Source: Mycobacterium sp. 3519A (GTDB lineage: Bacteria > Actinomycetota > Actinomycetes > Mycobacteriales > Mycobacteriaceae). From it: a stretch of 64,000 bases of DNA. Both the position numbers and the translations under genes were made by a program. Numbering within the stretch: the stretch's first letter is position 1; each line of letters begins with the position of its first letter. Positions 55,431 to 64,000 of this stretch are shown here, piece after piece. The notes under the pieces were generated by a model that was not told the DNA's origin, searched no databases, and saw only the letters and a program-made list of their open reading frames with translations. The stretch is from the NCBI RefSeq assembly GCF_900240945.1, contig NZ_OESG01000013.1, positions 1 through 64,000 of the forward strand, given 5' to 3'.

Positions 55431-56999
55431 ATGGTCGACCTGCCTGAACCGCGTTTCCTCGACGAACGCACCGCCCACTGGGCGCAAGCCAAACCCGACG
55501 AAGAAGCGTTCACGTATCTGGACCGCACCTGGACCTGGTCGGAGTGGAACGACCGGGTCCGCAGGCTCGCAGGCGCGCTGCAAGAACGAGGCATCAAGCG
55601 GGGCGACGTGGTGGCGTTCCTGGACAAGAACCACCCGGCCTGCGTCGAGTTGACCATCGCCGCCGCGTCGCTGGGAGCGGCCAACGCCATCATCAACTTC
55701 CGGCTGGCCGCCGACGAACTGGACTATGTGCTCAACGACTCCGGCGCCAAGCTGCTGATCGTCGGCGAGGAACTCAAACCGGGCGTCGACAAGATCCGCG
55801 ACGGTCTCCCCAACGTCGAGCACGTCATCACCGTGACCCCCGAGGGCGGCGACGGTGACGAGTACGAGGCGCTGCTGGCCGGGGCGACGCCCGTCGGCCG
55901 CAGCGACGACGTCGAACCCGACGACGTCTGCATCATCATGTACTCGTCGGGCACCACCGGACGCCCCAAAGGTGTCGAACTCACGCAGGCGAACATCATC
56001 GCGCACACCGTCAACGCGCACGAGGGCTTCGAGTTCGACGAGGGCGACAAGAACATGGTGTCGATGCCGCTGTTCCACGTCGGCGGGTCGTCGTATGTGC
56101 AGTTCGGCATTCACGACGGCTTCCCGAGCGTGATGACGCGCGACGTCGACGGCATGACGCTGGCGGGGGCAATCCTCAAGGGCGCCAACAGAACTTTCCT
56201 GGTGCCCGCCGTGCTGGCCAAGGTGCTCGAGTCCGGTGAGGACGCCGTGAAGCTGTTCGGTGCGCTGAAGACGTATGCCTACGGGGCGTCGCCGATGCCG
56301 CTGCCGCTGCTGCGGGCGGCGCTGAAAGCGTGGCCGAACACCGACTTCATCCAGGCCTACGGGTTGACCGAAGTGTGCGGTGTGATCAGCCATCTGCTGC
56401 CGGAGGCGCACCGAGACCCCGGTAAGGAGGAACGCCTTTCCAGCGCGGGGACGTTGGTGCCCAATGCCGAGGTGCGGGTGGTCGACCCGGACACGCTGCA
56501 GGACGTGCCCGAGGGCGAGCAGGGCGAATTATGGTTCCGCACACCGCAATTGATGAAGGGTTACCACAACAAGCCGGAGGCCACGGCCGAGGCGATCACC
56601 GAGGACGGCTGGTTCCGCACCGGCGACATCGGCCGCGTCGACGACGGCGGCTTCATCTTCGTCGAGGATCGACTCAAGGACATGATCATCTCCGGCGGGG
56701 AGAACATCTACTCGATCGAGGTGGAGCGGGTACTCGCCGAACACCCCGCGGTGGTCGACGTCGCGGTGATCGGGATACCGGACGAGAAGTGGGGCGAGGT
56801 TGTGAAAGCCGTTGTCCAGCTTGAAGGTGAGGCCTCCGAACAGGAGCTGATCGCGTACTGCCGCGAACATCTGGCCGCCTACAAGTGCCCGAAGACCGTC
56901 GACATCAAGGAGGAGTTGCCGCGCAACCCGACCGGCAAGATCCTCAAGAAGGATCTGCGCAAGCCGTACTGGGAGGGCCGCGACCGCGCGACGGTCTAG
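55431..56999 (+). CDS. Long-chain acyl-CoA synthetase
   Basis: A 522-residue AMP-binding enzyme. P-loop CIIMYSSGTTGRPKGVELT, A5 AYGLTEVCGVISHLL, GGFIFVEDRLKDMIISGGENIYSIEVERV hinge, and PTGKILKKDLRKPYWEGRDR with the catalytic lysine. Starts 2 bp after the amidohydrolase stop, so the hydrolase may release an acid which this ligase activates. ATG 55431; the longer open frame lies inside the amidohydrolase. Confidence 0.93.
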   Translation: MVDLPEPRFLDERTAHWAQAKPDEEAFTYLDRTWTWSEWNDRVRRLAGALQERGIKRGDVVAFLDKNHPACVELTIAAASLGAANAIINFRLAADELDYVLNDSGAKLLIVGEELKPGVDKIRDGLPNVEHVITVTPEGGDGDEYEALLAGATPVGRSDDVEPDDVCIIMYSSGTTGRPKGVELTQANIIAHTVNAHEGFEFDEGDKNMVSMPLFHVGGSSYVQFGIHDGFPSVMTRDVDGMTLAGAILKGANRTFLVPAVLAKVLESGEDAVKLFGALKTYAYGASPMPLPLLRAALKAWPNTDFIQAYGLTEVCGVISHLLPEAHRDPGKEERLSSAGTLVPNAEVRVVDPDTLQDVPEGEQGELWFRTPQLMKGYHNKPEATAEAITEDGWFRTGDIGRVDDGGFIFVEDRLKDMIISGGENIYSIEVERVLAEHPAVVDVAVIGIPDEKWGEVVKAVVQLEGEASEQELIAYCREHLAAYKCPKTVDIKEELPRNPTGKILKKDLRKPYWEGRDRATV

Positions 57000-57009
57000 C
57001 CTGGGAGCC

Positions 57010-57972
57010 GTGATCCCGCCGCTGGACGACCTGCTGGACCGCCTGCACGTCGTCGCGCTGCCGATGCGAGTTCGGTTCCGCGGCATCATGGTTCGCGAGG
57101 TCGCGCTGTTCGACGGGCCGGCAGGCTGGGGGGAGTTCGGACCGTTCCTGGAGTACGAGCCGCCGGAGGCCGCGCATTGGCTGGCCGCGGCCATCGAGGC
57201 GGCCTACGGGCAACCGCCCGACGTCCGGCGTGATCGCATCCCGGTGAACGCCACCGTGCCCGCCGTCACCGCCGACCAGGTGCCCGCGGTGCTGGCCCGG
57301 TTTCCCGGTGCGCGTACCGCGAAGGTGAAGGTAGCCGAACCGGGCCAGTCGCTGGCCGATGATGTGGCGCGGGTCAACGCCGTTCGCGCGCTGGTGCCGA
57401 TCGTGCGTGTCGACGCCAACGGCGGCTGGACCGTGGATGAAGCCATCGCGGCCGCGGAAGCATTGACCGCCGACGGGCCGCTGGAGTACATCGAGCAGCC
57501 CTGCAAGACGGTGCCCGAACTCGCCGACGTCAGGCGTCGCGTCGATGTGCCGATCGCCGCCGACGAGAGCATTCGCAAGGCCGACGACCCGCTGCACGTG
57601 GTGCGCGCTGACGCCGCCGACGTCGCGGTGCTGAAGGTGGCGCCGCTGGGCGGGGTGCGCAAACTGCTCGAGATCGCCGCGCGGATCGACATCCCGGTCG
57701 TGGTGTCCAGCGCGCTGGATTCGGCCGTCGGCATCGGTCAAGGTCTGTTGGCCGCGGCGGCATTACCTGACCTGAGGCACGCGTGCGGGTTGGGCACCGG
57801 GGGGCTGTTCGTCGACGACGTCTGCGCACCAGAGCCACCCGTCGACGGGTATCTGCCGGTCAAAAGGGTGACACCCGAGCCGGGCCGACTGGACGCACTG
57901 AAGGCCTCGGCGGACCGCAGGCAGTGGTGGATCGACCGCATCGCGGACTGCTACCGCGTGAAACTCGAGTAA
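57010..57972 (+). CDS. menC: o-succinylbenzoate synthase
   Basis: A 320-residue enolase-superfamily enzyme which dehydrates SHCHC to o-succinylbenzoate. AKVKVAE (KxK base), VPIVRVDANGGW (metal Asp), YIEQPC (metal Glu), IAADESI (metal Asp) and VAVLKVAPLGG (second Lys) are all in place. GTG start 10 bp after the acyl-CoA ligase stop. Works with MenD upstream in the pathway and MenE after it. Confidence 0.96.
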   Translation: MIPPLDDLLDRLHVVALPMRVRFRGIMVREVALFDGPAGWGEFGPFLEYEPPEAAHWLAAAIEAAYGQPPDVRRDRIPVNATVPAVTADQVPAVLARFPGARTAKVKVAEPGQSLADDVARVNAVRALVPIVRVDANGGWTVDEAIAAAEALTADGPLEYIEQPCKTVPELADVRRRVDVPIAADESIRKADDPLHVVRADAADVAVLKVAPLGGVRKLLEIAARIDIPVVVSSALDSAVGIGQGLLAAAALPDLRHACGLGTGGLFVDDVCAPEPPVDGYLPVKRVTPEPGRLDALKASADRRQWWIDRIADCYRVKLE

Positions 57973-58017
57973 GCGGCTACGCTATGCGGTCGGCCCCGCC
58001 GGCCAAAGACTGCAGGC

Positions 58018-58811
58018 ATGACCGGTTTACGCGTTGGCACGCTGGACTTGATCGTCGCGGGCCGACCGGCCGCCGACACATTCACCCGGGCCAACTATCT
58101 CAGCGCCGCGGCGATAGGCGTCGACTCGTTCTGGGTGCCTGACCATCTCAACTCCATTTTTCCGCGCGCTTTGTGGCAGCCGAAGTACTGCGGCGCCGCG
58201 CGGATTCAGCCGTCGGTTGACGCGTCGATGGAACCGTGGACGATGCTCGGAAACATCGCCGCGCGCAATCGGATCGGTCGACTCCCACTGGGTATCGGCG
58301 TCACCGACGCGGGCCGTCGCAATCCGGCGGTGACGGCGCAGGCCGCCGCGACCGTGAACCTGCTCAACCGCGGACGGTTCATCCTCGGCATCGGTCCCGG
58401 CGAACGCGAAGGCAACGAGCCGTATGGCGTCGACTGGTCCAAGCCGGTCGGCCGGTTCGAGGAGGCGATGGCCACGATCCGGGCGTTGTGGGACCCGACG
58501 AGTTCTACGCCCGGCACGGTGCGCAGCATCCGCTCGGCGTCGGGTTCGGCGGAGGCCAGGACCTGTTGCCGCAGACGCTCGACGAAGAGACCGTGCTGTC
58601 GCACATCAAGGGCGTCACACCGGAGTTCCTGCGGTCCATGATGCTGACCGGAACGCCCGACGAAGTCGTCGAACAAGCGGCGGCATGGCGGGATTGCGGT
58701 GTGCGGTATTTCGTCGGAATCAACACGAGCTTCCTGCAACAGAGTTTGCGCAACGGGATCGGTTCCGCCGTGCCGTTCTTGCGAATCCTGCGACGGCTGA
58801 AGCGGCTCTGA
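58018..58811 (+). pseudogene. LLM-class F420-dependent oxidoreductase, deleted and frameshifted
   Basis: Two pieces of one gene in different frames. The first (58018 to about 58495) encodes a normal LLM N-terminus ([67 protein letters not shown]). At GGACCCGACG (58491-58500) the frame shifts; the other piece (about 58500-58811) reads [34 protein letters not shown] to a normal C-terminus. Relatives of about 370 residues have roughly 120-140 residues between these parts, so an internal deletion with loss of frame occurred. Related to phthiodiolone-reductase-like enzymes. Confidence 0.85.
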
Positions 58812-58881
58812 GCCGCGGCTGTCCTAATCTGTGGGGACCATGGCCTAGACGCCACCGCAACCCTCGCCAACACTGGGAGAC

Positions 58882-59847
58882 ATGCGATCGGTGGTGGTCC
58901 TCGGCTATCCGGGCGTCCAGGCTCTCGACCTGGTCGGCCCGTTCGAGGTGTTCACCGGCGCCACCACCTACCTGGCGGGCCGGGGGCGCGCTGATGAGGG
59001 CTACGCCGTCAGCGTGGTCTCCCGCGGCGGCGAACCGGCGAGCACGCTCACCGGACTCGCGCTGCTAACCGAACCGCTGCCGGACCCGCGGACACCGATC
59101 GACACCCTGGTGCTGCCCGGCGGCATCGGCGTCGACGACGCGCGCCGCGACGCGGACACCGTCGGGTGGATACAGATCGCCGCCGAGAACACCCGCCGCG
59201 TCGTCAGCGTGTGCACCGGCGCGTTCCTGTGCGCGCAGGCCGGCCTGATCGACGGGTGCACCGCGACCACCCACTGGGCGTTCGCCGACCGCATGTCACG
59301 CGAATTCCCTTCTGTGACTGTTGATCCCGAACCCATCTTCGTTCGCAGCTCCGAGAAGGTGTGGACCGCCGCGGGAGTCACTGCGGGTATCGATCTGGCG
59401 CTGTCGCTGGTGGAAGACGACTACGGCACCGACGTCGCGCAGACCGTGGCCCGCTGGCTGGTGCTGTACCTGCGCAGGCCAGGCGGTCAGACGCAGTTCG
59501 CGGCGCCGGTGTGGATGCCCCGCGCCAGGCGCGCGCCGATCCGCGAGGTCCAGGAGGCCATCGAGTCCGAACCCGGTGGTGCGCACAGCATTCCGGAGCT
59601 GGCCCGGCGCGCCGCGATGAGCCCACGGCACTTCACCCGGCTGTTCACCGAGGAGGTCGGCGAGGCGCCGGGCACCTACGTCGAACGGATCCGCACCGAA
59701 GCCGCCCGCCGCCAACTCGAGGAGACAGACGACACCGTCATGGTGATCGCCGCGCGCTGCGGATTCGGCTCAGCGGAGACACTGCGTCGCAGTTTCGTGC
59801 GCCGCCTTGGGATTTCACCGGACCAATACCGCAAGACGTTCGCCTAA
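58882..59847 (+). CDS. GlxA-family regulator (DJ-1/PfpI + AraC)
   Basis: A 321-residue transcription factor. Residues 1-180 are a class I glutamine-amidotransferase-like (DJ-1/PfpI) domain with VSVCTGAFLCAQAG (elbow Cys about 114) and TTHWAFADRM; residues 220-320 are an AraC HTH pair (MSPRHFTRLFTEEVGEAPGTYVERIRTEAARRQLEETDDTVMVIAARCGFGSAETL). Such regulators sense a small metabolite. It directly precedes a DJ-1 enzyme gene, its likely target. Confidence 0.93.
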   Translation: MRSVVVLGYPGVQALDLVGPFEVFTGATTYLAGRGRADEGYAVSVVSRGGEPASTLTGLALLTEPLPDPRTPIDTLVLPGGIGVDDARRDADTVGWIQIAAENTRRVVSVCTGAFLCAQAGLIDGCTATTHWAFADRMSREFPSVTVDPEPIFVRSSEKVWTAAGVTAGIDLALSLVEDDYGTDVAQTVARWLVLYLRRPGGQTQFAAPVWMPRARRAPIREVQEAIESEPGGAHSIPELARRAAMSPRHFTRLFTEEVGEAPGTYVERIRTEAARRQLEETDDTVMVIAARCGFGSAETLRRSFVRRLGISPDQYRKTFA

Positions 59848-59862
59848 TCAAAGGAGATGGCA

Positions 59863-60594
59863 ATGACGCAGATCGCAATCGTGGTGTATCCGGGCTTCAC
59901 CGCGCTCGACTTCATTGGCCCCTACGAGGTGCTACGCAGCCTGCCCGATGCGGAGGTTCGGTTCGTGTGGCACGAACCGGGGCCGATCGCCGCGGACTCG
60001 GGTGCGCTGCTGATCGGCGCCACGCACTCGTTCGACGAGACGCCGTCGCCGGACGTCCTGCTGGTGCCGGGCGGCATGACGACGTTCGAACATGCCCGCG
60101 ACGAGAAGCTGCTCGACTGGGTGCGGCAGGTGCACCAGACGACCACCTGGACCACGTCGGTGTGCTCCGGGTCGGTCATTCTGGCCGCCGCCGGGCTGCT
60201 GCAGGGACATCGCGCGACGTCGCATTGGATGGCGCTGCCCATGCTGAAGCCGTTCGGTGTCGAGGCCGTCGGCGATCAGCGGATCGTGCACGAGGGCAAG
60301 ATCGCGACCGCCGCCGGGGTGTCGGCGGGCATCGACCTCGGGCTGTGGCTGGCCGGGCAGATCGCCGGTGCGGCCAAGGCGAAGGCCATCCAGCTCACCA
60401 TCGAATACGACCCGCAGCCTCCGTTCGACTCCGGTCATATGTCGAAGGCGTCGGCGGCCACCAAGGCGTCGGCGACCGCGCAATTGACCAAGGAGACCGC
60501 CAAGCAGCACCAGTTGAGCCAGCCGGCCCGGCTGCTGTGGGACGCCGCGATACAGCGGGCGCGCGGCCAGCGCCGCAGCCGCGTCAAGGTGTGA
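59863..60594 (+). CDS. DJ-1/PfpI-family protein (isonitrile hydratase-like)
   Basis: A 243-residue protein. TSVCSGSVILAAAGLLQGHRATSHWMAL holds the nucleophile Cys elbow and the following His-type residues of isonitrile hydratases. C-terminal 50 residues form a Lys/Ala-rich helical tail. ATG 59863 sits 6 bases behind AAGGAG; the ATG at 59857 touches the ribosome site and is less likely. Fifteen bases after the GlxA gene; convergent with MarR. Confidence 0.9.
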   Translation: MTQIAIVVYPGFTALDFIGPYEVLRSLPDAEVRFVWHEPGPIAADSGALLIGATHSFDETPSPDVLLVPGGMTTFEHARDEKLLDWVRQVHQTTTWTTSVCSGSVILAAAGLLQGHRATSHWMALPMLKPFGVEAVGDQRIVHEGKIATAAGVSAGIDLGLWLAGQIAGAAKAKAIQLTIEYDPQPPFDSGHMSKASAATKASATAQLTKETAKQHQLSQPARLLWDAAIQRARGQRRSRVKV

Positions 60595-61021
60595 CCAGGT
60601 CGGCGTGTGCGTCGGTGAACGCCTGTGCGCCGCGCACCAGCGCCGACCTGTCGTCCTCGGTCATGCGTCGGCTGACTTCGTCGAACGCCGCGACGCGCAA
60701 CGCGATCAGCTCGTCCAGTACGGCGCGACCCGCATCGGTCAACTCGAGCACGGTGGCGCGGCGGTTGGTCGGCGAGACGCTGCGGGTGATGTAGCCGGAC
60801 TCCGCGAGCCGATCGCTGAGCCGGCTCGCCGTCGATGGCAGCAGATCGAGATCGACGCCGAGTTCGGTGACCAGGCATGGCCCGATCCGGTCCAGTGACT
60901 GCAGGGCGCGCAGCGGCGCCAGCCCGATCCGCTTCTCCATCCGCGCGAGCACCGAGACGTTGAGTTCCAGCAGCCCACGTGTGGCCCGCTCGAGTTCGTC
61001 GGCGAATCCGTCAGATCGCAT
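60584..61021 (-). CDS. MarR-family transcriptional regulator
   Basis: A 145-residue MarR protein: LRALQSLDRIGPCLVTELGVDLDLLPSTASRLSDRLAESGYITRSVSPTNRRATVLELTDAGRAVLDEL, a winged helix with the D-x-R-wing loop as TNRRATV. Its start overlaps the end of the FAD monooxygenase by 11 bp and its end overlaps the DJ-1 gene by 11 bp. Likely regulates the monooxygenase upstream in the same operon. Confidence 0.9.
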   Translation of the reverse strand: MRSDGFADELERATRGLLELNVSVLARMEKRIGLAPLRALQSLDRIGPCLVTELGVDLDLLPSTASRLSDRLAESGYITRSVSPTNRRATVLELTDAGRAVLDELIALRVAAFDEVSRRMTEDDRSALVRGAQAFTDAHADLVTP

Positions 61022-62189
61022 ACTCGGGCAGTTCGATGTCGTCGCGCAGTGCGCGGTTCAAGGCCAGATCGCCGACGATGGGAAGGTTCATCGCCTGTAG
61101 TCCTACGTTGCGCAGCCAGATCCCGGGCCACGTCCGCGCCGCGAAGAACGACACAAATGACGAGGCCCGGTTCTGCTTGTCTTCGATGAACGGTTGCAGA
61201 CGGGTTTCGTATGCCTTGAACGCCTGACCGAAATCGCCACCGGCGCGCTGCAATTCGCCGGCCAACACGTAGGCCTCGACCATGGCCAGCCCGGTGCCCT
61301 CGCCTGCGAGCAGGGACACGCACGCGGCCGCGTCGCCGACCAGCGCCACTCGATCGGTGCACCACCGGTCGAGGCGCACCTGGCTGACCGAGTCGAAGTA
61401 CAACTCGTCCACCCCGTCGAGCGCCTCGATGATCTGCGGGCACTCCCAGCCGGCGTCGGCGAACTCGCAGCGTAGCCGCGCGCGACCCGCCTCGATGCCC
61501 ACGGGGACGTCGGGCTGCTCAGCACGAAAGATGAAGAGGAACAACGTGCGATCGTCGCGCAGCGCGAACCGTCCGAGCGACTTGCCCGGCACGTTATAGG
61601 TGACATAGACGACTTCTTCGCGTGGCCGATATCCGTCGACCACGCATGCGGCGACCTGACAACCCAGATAGCGCAGGTGCGTCGCATCCGGTCCGAAGGT
61701 CAGCGAACGCACCCTGGAGTGCAGGCCGTCCGCGCCGACGACGAGGTCGAAATCGCGAGGGGCCGCGCTCGCGAACGTCACGCCGACCCCGTCATCCCGT
61801 TCGTCGATTCCGGTGATCGTGTCGGAATAGATTGTCTCGACGTCGTTTTCGACGACGTGATAGATGGTCGCCGCGAGGTCACCGCGCGCAACACTGGTGT
61901 ACTTGCCCTCCGTCGCTCGGCGAATCCCCGCAACCCGAAGCTCGGCCCTGGTCCGGCCGTCTGCGCCGACGACCCGCAGTTTCTGAATCTGGTAGCCCTT
62001 TTCGTGTAGCTGGGCCGCGATGCCCATCTTCTCTGCGATGCGATAGCCCAGTCCCCAGAAGTCGATGACGTAGCCGCCGGTGCGGAAGGTCGGTGCGGAC
62101 TCGATCAAGGTGACGTGGTGGCCGGCGCGGCGCATCCAGTACGCGAACGCCGGTCCGGCGACGCCAGCGCCGCTGATGGCGATTCTCAT
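61011..62189 (-). CDS. FAD-dependent monooxygenase (PHBH/aromatic hydroxylase type)
   Basis: A 392-residue flavoprotein. N-terminal GAGVAGPAFAYWMRRAGHHVTLIES (GxGxxG), DLVVGADGLHSRVR (DG motif) and RVALVGDAAACVSLLAGEGTGLAMVEAYVLAGEL (GD motif) are the three class A monooxygenase fingerprints. The frame is open to 62612 but ATG 62189 (MRIAISGAGVAG) is clearly the start. Probably hydroxylates an aromatic or antibiotic-like compound (TetX/rifampicin-type relatives exist); substrate not decidable. Confidence 0.92.
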   Translation of the reverse strand: MRIAISGAGVAGPAFAYWMRRAGHHVTLIESAPTFRTGGYVIDFWGLGYRIAEKMGIAAQLHEKGYQIQKLRVVGADGRTRAELRVAGIRRATEGKYTSVARGDLAATIYHVVENDVETIYSDTITGIDERDDGVGVTFASAAPRDFDLVVGADGLHSRVRSLTFGPDATHLRYLGCQVAACVVDGYRPREEVVYVTYNVPGKSLGRFALRDDRTLFLFIFRAEQPDVPVGIEAGRARLRCEFADAGWECPQIIEALDGVDELYFDSVSQVRLDRWCTDRVALVGDAAACVSLLAGEGTGLAMVEAYVLAGELQRAGGDFGQAFKAYETRLQPFIEDKQNRASSFVSFFAARTWPGIWLRNVGLQAMNLPIVGDLALNRALRDDIELPEYAI

Positions 62190-62212
62190 GATTCGGACGC
62201 TACTCTGAGTTC

Positions 62213-62659
62213 GTGCGTATTGCACGATGTGCAGAATCGATGATTTGGGTCGGGGTGCTGGCGATCGCCCTGTGCGGCTGCAGCAGCGCGACCGCTGGTC
62301 AGGCGTCAGCCTCGTCGGACGCCCCGACCCGAGCCGCCACGGCCCTGGCGTCGCCGATGACCGACCAGACGCAGCCGACGGCGTGGACCGTGGTGCGTGG
62401 GCTGTCGCGCGCCGGCTTGGCCGCCACCAACCCGCTGGACACGACGGCTGGCGAATGCCCGGCGGCCGGTTGTCTGCAGTCGGTCGTGACCGATCAGCTC
62501 CGGGTGAAATCCTTTGCGACGCCTGTGCAGGCGACGCGCTACGCCACCGCCCGCGGGCTGCAGCACGCCGGAACGATCGCGGTGGCATTCGCCCCGCCGC
62601 TGTCACACACACAGCGCGAGCGCTACTGGGCCGCGATCGAGCGGCTGGCCGCGATTTGA
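62213..62659 (+). CDS. Predicted lipoprotein, 148 residues
   Basis: GTG start at 62213. MRIARCAESMIWVGVLAIALCGC gives a signal peptide with lipobox L-C-G-C (lipidated Cys about 23). The mature part has an Ala/Ser/Thr-rich linker (25-55), then a small domain with GECPAAGC (two cysteines) and RYATARGLQHAGTIAVAF. Similar to many mycobacterial small lipoproteins with a ferredoxin-like fold; no function known. Divergent from the monooxygenase with 23 bp between starts. Confidence 0.82.
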   Translation: MRIARCAESMIWVGVLAIALCGCSSATAGQASASSDAPTRAATALASPMTDQTQPTAWTVVRGLSRAGLAATNPLDTTAGECPAAGCLQSVVTDQLRVKSFATPVQATRYATARGLQHAGTIAVAFAPPLSHTQRERYWAAIERLAAI

Positions 62660-62723
62660 GTGCGGAAATGCGCGCTCACCGCTCTCAGATGCACACAAAT
62701 CGCCGTGAAGTAGCGTCGTCGGG

Positions 62724-64000
<1,277 letters not shown>

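Overview
The window is GC-rich, densely coding DNA from a mycobacterium, most likely a fast-growing, environmental type (Mycolicibacterium-like). The gene order matches, from memory, the M. tuberculosis Rv0524-Rv0555 segment: hemL, a histidine phosphatase, the ResA/CcdA/ResB/CcsB cytochrome c maturation set, a ParA-like ATPase, menA, mtnP, a galE-like epimerase, menE, pit, menB, fadD8, an amidohydrolase, menC, bpoC and menD. The two ends cut genes: the 5' edge holds the last 39 codons of a Gly/Ala-rich PGRS-like protein, and the 3' edge holds the first 164 codons of menD.

Layout. 1-3.7 kb: an unrecognised protein, a deazaflavin (F420)-type nitroreductase and an exported Ig/beta-propeller protein. 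3.8-11.4 kb: hemL plus the System II cytochrome c biogenesis operon, with overlapping stop/start codons almost throughout, then a ParA-like ATPase and two small membrane proteins. 11.4-22.4 kb: a block that I do not recall from the M. tuberculosis order, with a PLP enzyme, a GAF/PAS sensor kinase, two response regulators, an aquaporin-like protein and a MoxR-DUF58-vWA operon. 22.4-34 kb: menA, mtnP, epimerase, nitronate monooxygenase-like protein, an OmpR-type two-component pair, two glycosyltransferases, a methyltransferase, an ECF41 sigma factor facing its carboxymuconolactone decarboxylase partner, and a large membrane protein. 34-37 kb: GNAT and TetR genes and an IS110-family insertion sequence. 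37-48 kb: PPOX protein, menE, two DUF3349 paralogues around a Pit phosphate transporter, acyl-CoA ligase, SDR, lipoprotein, a TerC gene under a probable Mn2+ riboswitch, and menB. 48-57 kb: HAD protein, ECF42 sigma factor, enoyl-CoA hydratase, TetR with its palindromic operator, an RMF/CrpP-like mini-protein, fadD8, DGPF protein, amidohydrolase, second acyl-CoA ligase. 57-64 kb: menC, a decayed LLM oxidoreductase, two DJ-1/PfpI proteins, MarR with an FAD monooxygenase, a lipoprotein, a bpoC-like hydrolase and menD.

Main themes. menA, menB, menC, menD and menE together supply five steps of menaquinone synthesis, and the ccs genes mature the c-type cytochromes that accept electrons from it. The strongest regulatory signals read directly from the sequence are: a yybP-ykoY-like leader with a hairpin hiding the terC Shine-Dalgarno; back-to-back ECF41-type promoters; an ECF42-type promoter before the DGPF gene; a PHO-box-like direct repeat before pit; a 24-bp TetR palindrome; and long hairpins between genes. 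No tRNA, rRNA, CRISPR array, prophage or recognisable anti-phage system was seen.
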